The position numbers and the translations under genes are program-made. Below the pieces are notes generated by a model. That model did no database searches, was not told the origin of the DNA, and saw only the letters and a list, made by a program, of their open reading frames with translations. Positions 18,006-18,624 of a DNA stretch of 18,624 bases are shown here, piece after piece (position 1 is the first letter of the stretch; the number at the start of each line of letters is the position of its first letter). The DNA comes from Entrophospora sp. SA101 (taxonomy: Eukaryota; Glomeromycota; Glomeromycetes; Entrophosporales; Entrophosporaceae), in assembly GCA_958430865.1 (NCBI GenBank), contig CAUDNR010004341.1, positions 1-18,624 of the forward strand, read 5' to 3'.

Positions 18006-18110
18006 GTGAGTTCCGATTTAGCGGATAATTGGGAAATTATTATTATTATATCGAGATTTAATTGGTAAATCCGTTAAATCGATTTTATTAGGATGAAATT
18101 CACCAAAGTC
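18006..18110. mobile_element. Short inverted-repeat element, pogo/Tigger-like terminus (remnant or MITE)
   Basis: CGATTTAGCGGAT at 18014-18026 is inverted at 18069-18081 (ATCCGTTAAATCG) with one mismatch. The left side begins CAGTGAGTTCCGATTTAGCG, like the CAGT-starting, CGATTT/CCG-containing termini of pogo/Tigger (Tc1/mariner superfamily) transposons. The right side continues with a GAAATTCACC that is a degenerate inverse of the left outer end (GTGAGTTCC). No transposase frame is inside, so this would be a non-autonomous copy or a solo end. Boundaries are approximate and no clear TA duplication can be fixed. Confidence 0.4.
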
Positions 18111-18378
18111 ATCATTTTTTTATACATGTCCAATTTCGTCTAGAAAATTAAATAGAATAAGAACAAATGTTATGTACAAATGTGGAAGTGGTTCGCTTCG
18201 GTTCCTTAGGTACATACAATACTCAAGTAGGATTTTTAATTATGACAATGACATCACATGATTCATCCTTTACTTCGATTGCTTCAAAATCATAACCACA
18301 TTTTAGTGATTAGTCTATGCATAGGAAAAGATATTTCAGGCTAAACATTATTTGTGATTTGTGATTTTATATTTTTAC

Positions 18379-18546
18379 CTTTTTGACAATATCATCATCT
18401 ACAATCGAATTTAGAAAATCAAGCAGGCAACTATCATTTTCCCTAAATTCTCTTTGATCTCTTACCAATCTATTGTGAGAATTTTCTGTTGCGGTTTGAA
18501 GAACTTTTGTGGTGTTATGCATAACAACAGAAAATGTAGAGGTCAT
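18379..18546 (-). CDS. Possible exon of an unidentified gene at the right edge
   Basis: From ATG 18546 the minus-strand frame encodes 56 residues of good composition (MTSTFSVVMHNTTKVLQTAT, then ENSHNRLVRDQREF and CLLDFLNSIVDDDIVKK) and ends exactly at an AAG/GTAAAA donor at 18378. The upstream sequence TTTTTGTAG could instead be an acceptor, making this an internal exon. I found no convincing in-phase next exon, although a coding-like frame (GYDFEAIEVKDESCDVIVII) lies near 18300-18235 on the same strand. It may be a partial gene or a decayed fragment. No family recognised. Confidence 0.35.
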
Positions 18547-18567
18547 CTGCCCTACAAAAAGTTTAGG

Positions 18568-18624
18568 TGCTTAAAATGTATTTAAAACATGCTTAAAATC
18601 TACTTGAAGGTGCTTAAAATGTGC
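18568..18624. repeat. TGCTTAAAAT repeat, three copies at 21-22 bp spacing
   Basis: The ten-base block TGCTTAAAAT occurs at 18568-18577, 18590-18599 and 18611-18620, two of them preceded by AGG and followed by GT. The array runs off the window, so the number of copies is unknown. It lies just upstream of the ATG of the possible minus-strand exon. Confidence 0.75.

Noticed and set aside
1..18624. CRISPR array, bacterial operon, tRNA or rRNA genes
   Set aside because: Intron-rich eukaryotic genes dominate, the repeats have no CRISPR repeat-spacer form, and I saw no tRNA cloverleaf or rRNA sequence.

Overview
This window looks like nuclear DNA of an AT-rich fungus. I infer a Mucoromycota-type genome, with an arbuscular mycorrhizal (Glomeromycotina) species the best guess. 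The grounds are very AT-rich intergenic DNA full of microsatellites, protein genes split by many short GT-AG introns, Asn/Asp/Gln/Ser low-complexity tracts inside proteins, and a yeast Vps74-like N-terminus on the GOLPH3-family protein. The species is not proven. All gene models were spliced by eye, keeping splice-site phase and homology consistent.

Layout. (1) 1-5660 is mostly gene-poor: a possible partial exon at the left edge (minus), a ~100 bp direct repeat near 0.9-1.2 kb, a short basic open frame near 2.9 kb, and a relatively GC-rich, probably repetitive island at about 3.99-5.04 kb. (2) 5661-6485 (+) holds a five-exon gene for a ~165-residue winged-helix-like protein resembling the C-terminal domain of replication licensing factor Cdt1. 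Its first exon runs through a poly-A tract that puts it one base out of frame. (3) 6701-7521 has coding-like debris, including a plus-strand frame with an internal stop. (4) 7566-11483 (-) is a 15-exon APC2 gene, the cullin-like scaffold subunit of the anaphase-promoting complex. (5) A 266 bp divergent spacer leads to 11750-12980 (+), a three-exon GOLPH3/VPS74 gene. (6) After a convergent spacer, 13602-16346 (-) encodes an ~850-residue protein with three CxxC...CxxxC zinc-binding-type modules, a poly-Gln region, acidic and Ser/Asn/Gln tandem repeats, and a C-terminal PPPY motif. (7) 16758-17482 (-) is a small unidentified gene with two possible splicings. (8) 17483-18624 holds a short inverted repeat with a pogo/Tigger-like end, a possible exon (minus), and a 21-22 bp spaced repeat at the right edge.

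The well-identified genes are housekeeping: APC2 drives cell-cycle ubiquitination, and GOLPH3/Vps74 retains Golgi glycosyltransferases through PI4P and COPI. Nothing suggests an operon or a dedicated new system. The most unusual items are the orphan Cdt1-C-like gene, the APC2 that seems to stop before its C-terminal WHB domain, and the repeat-built zinc-module protein.
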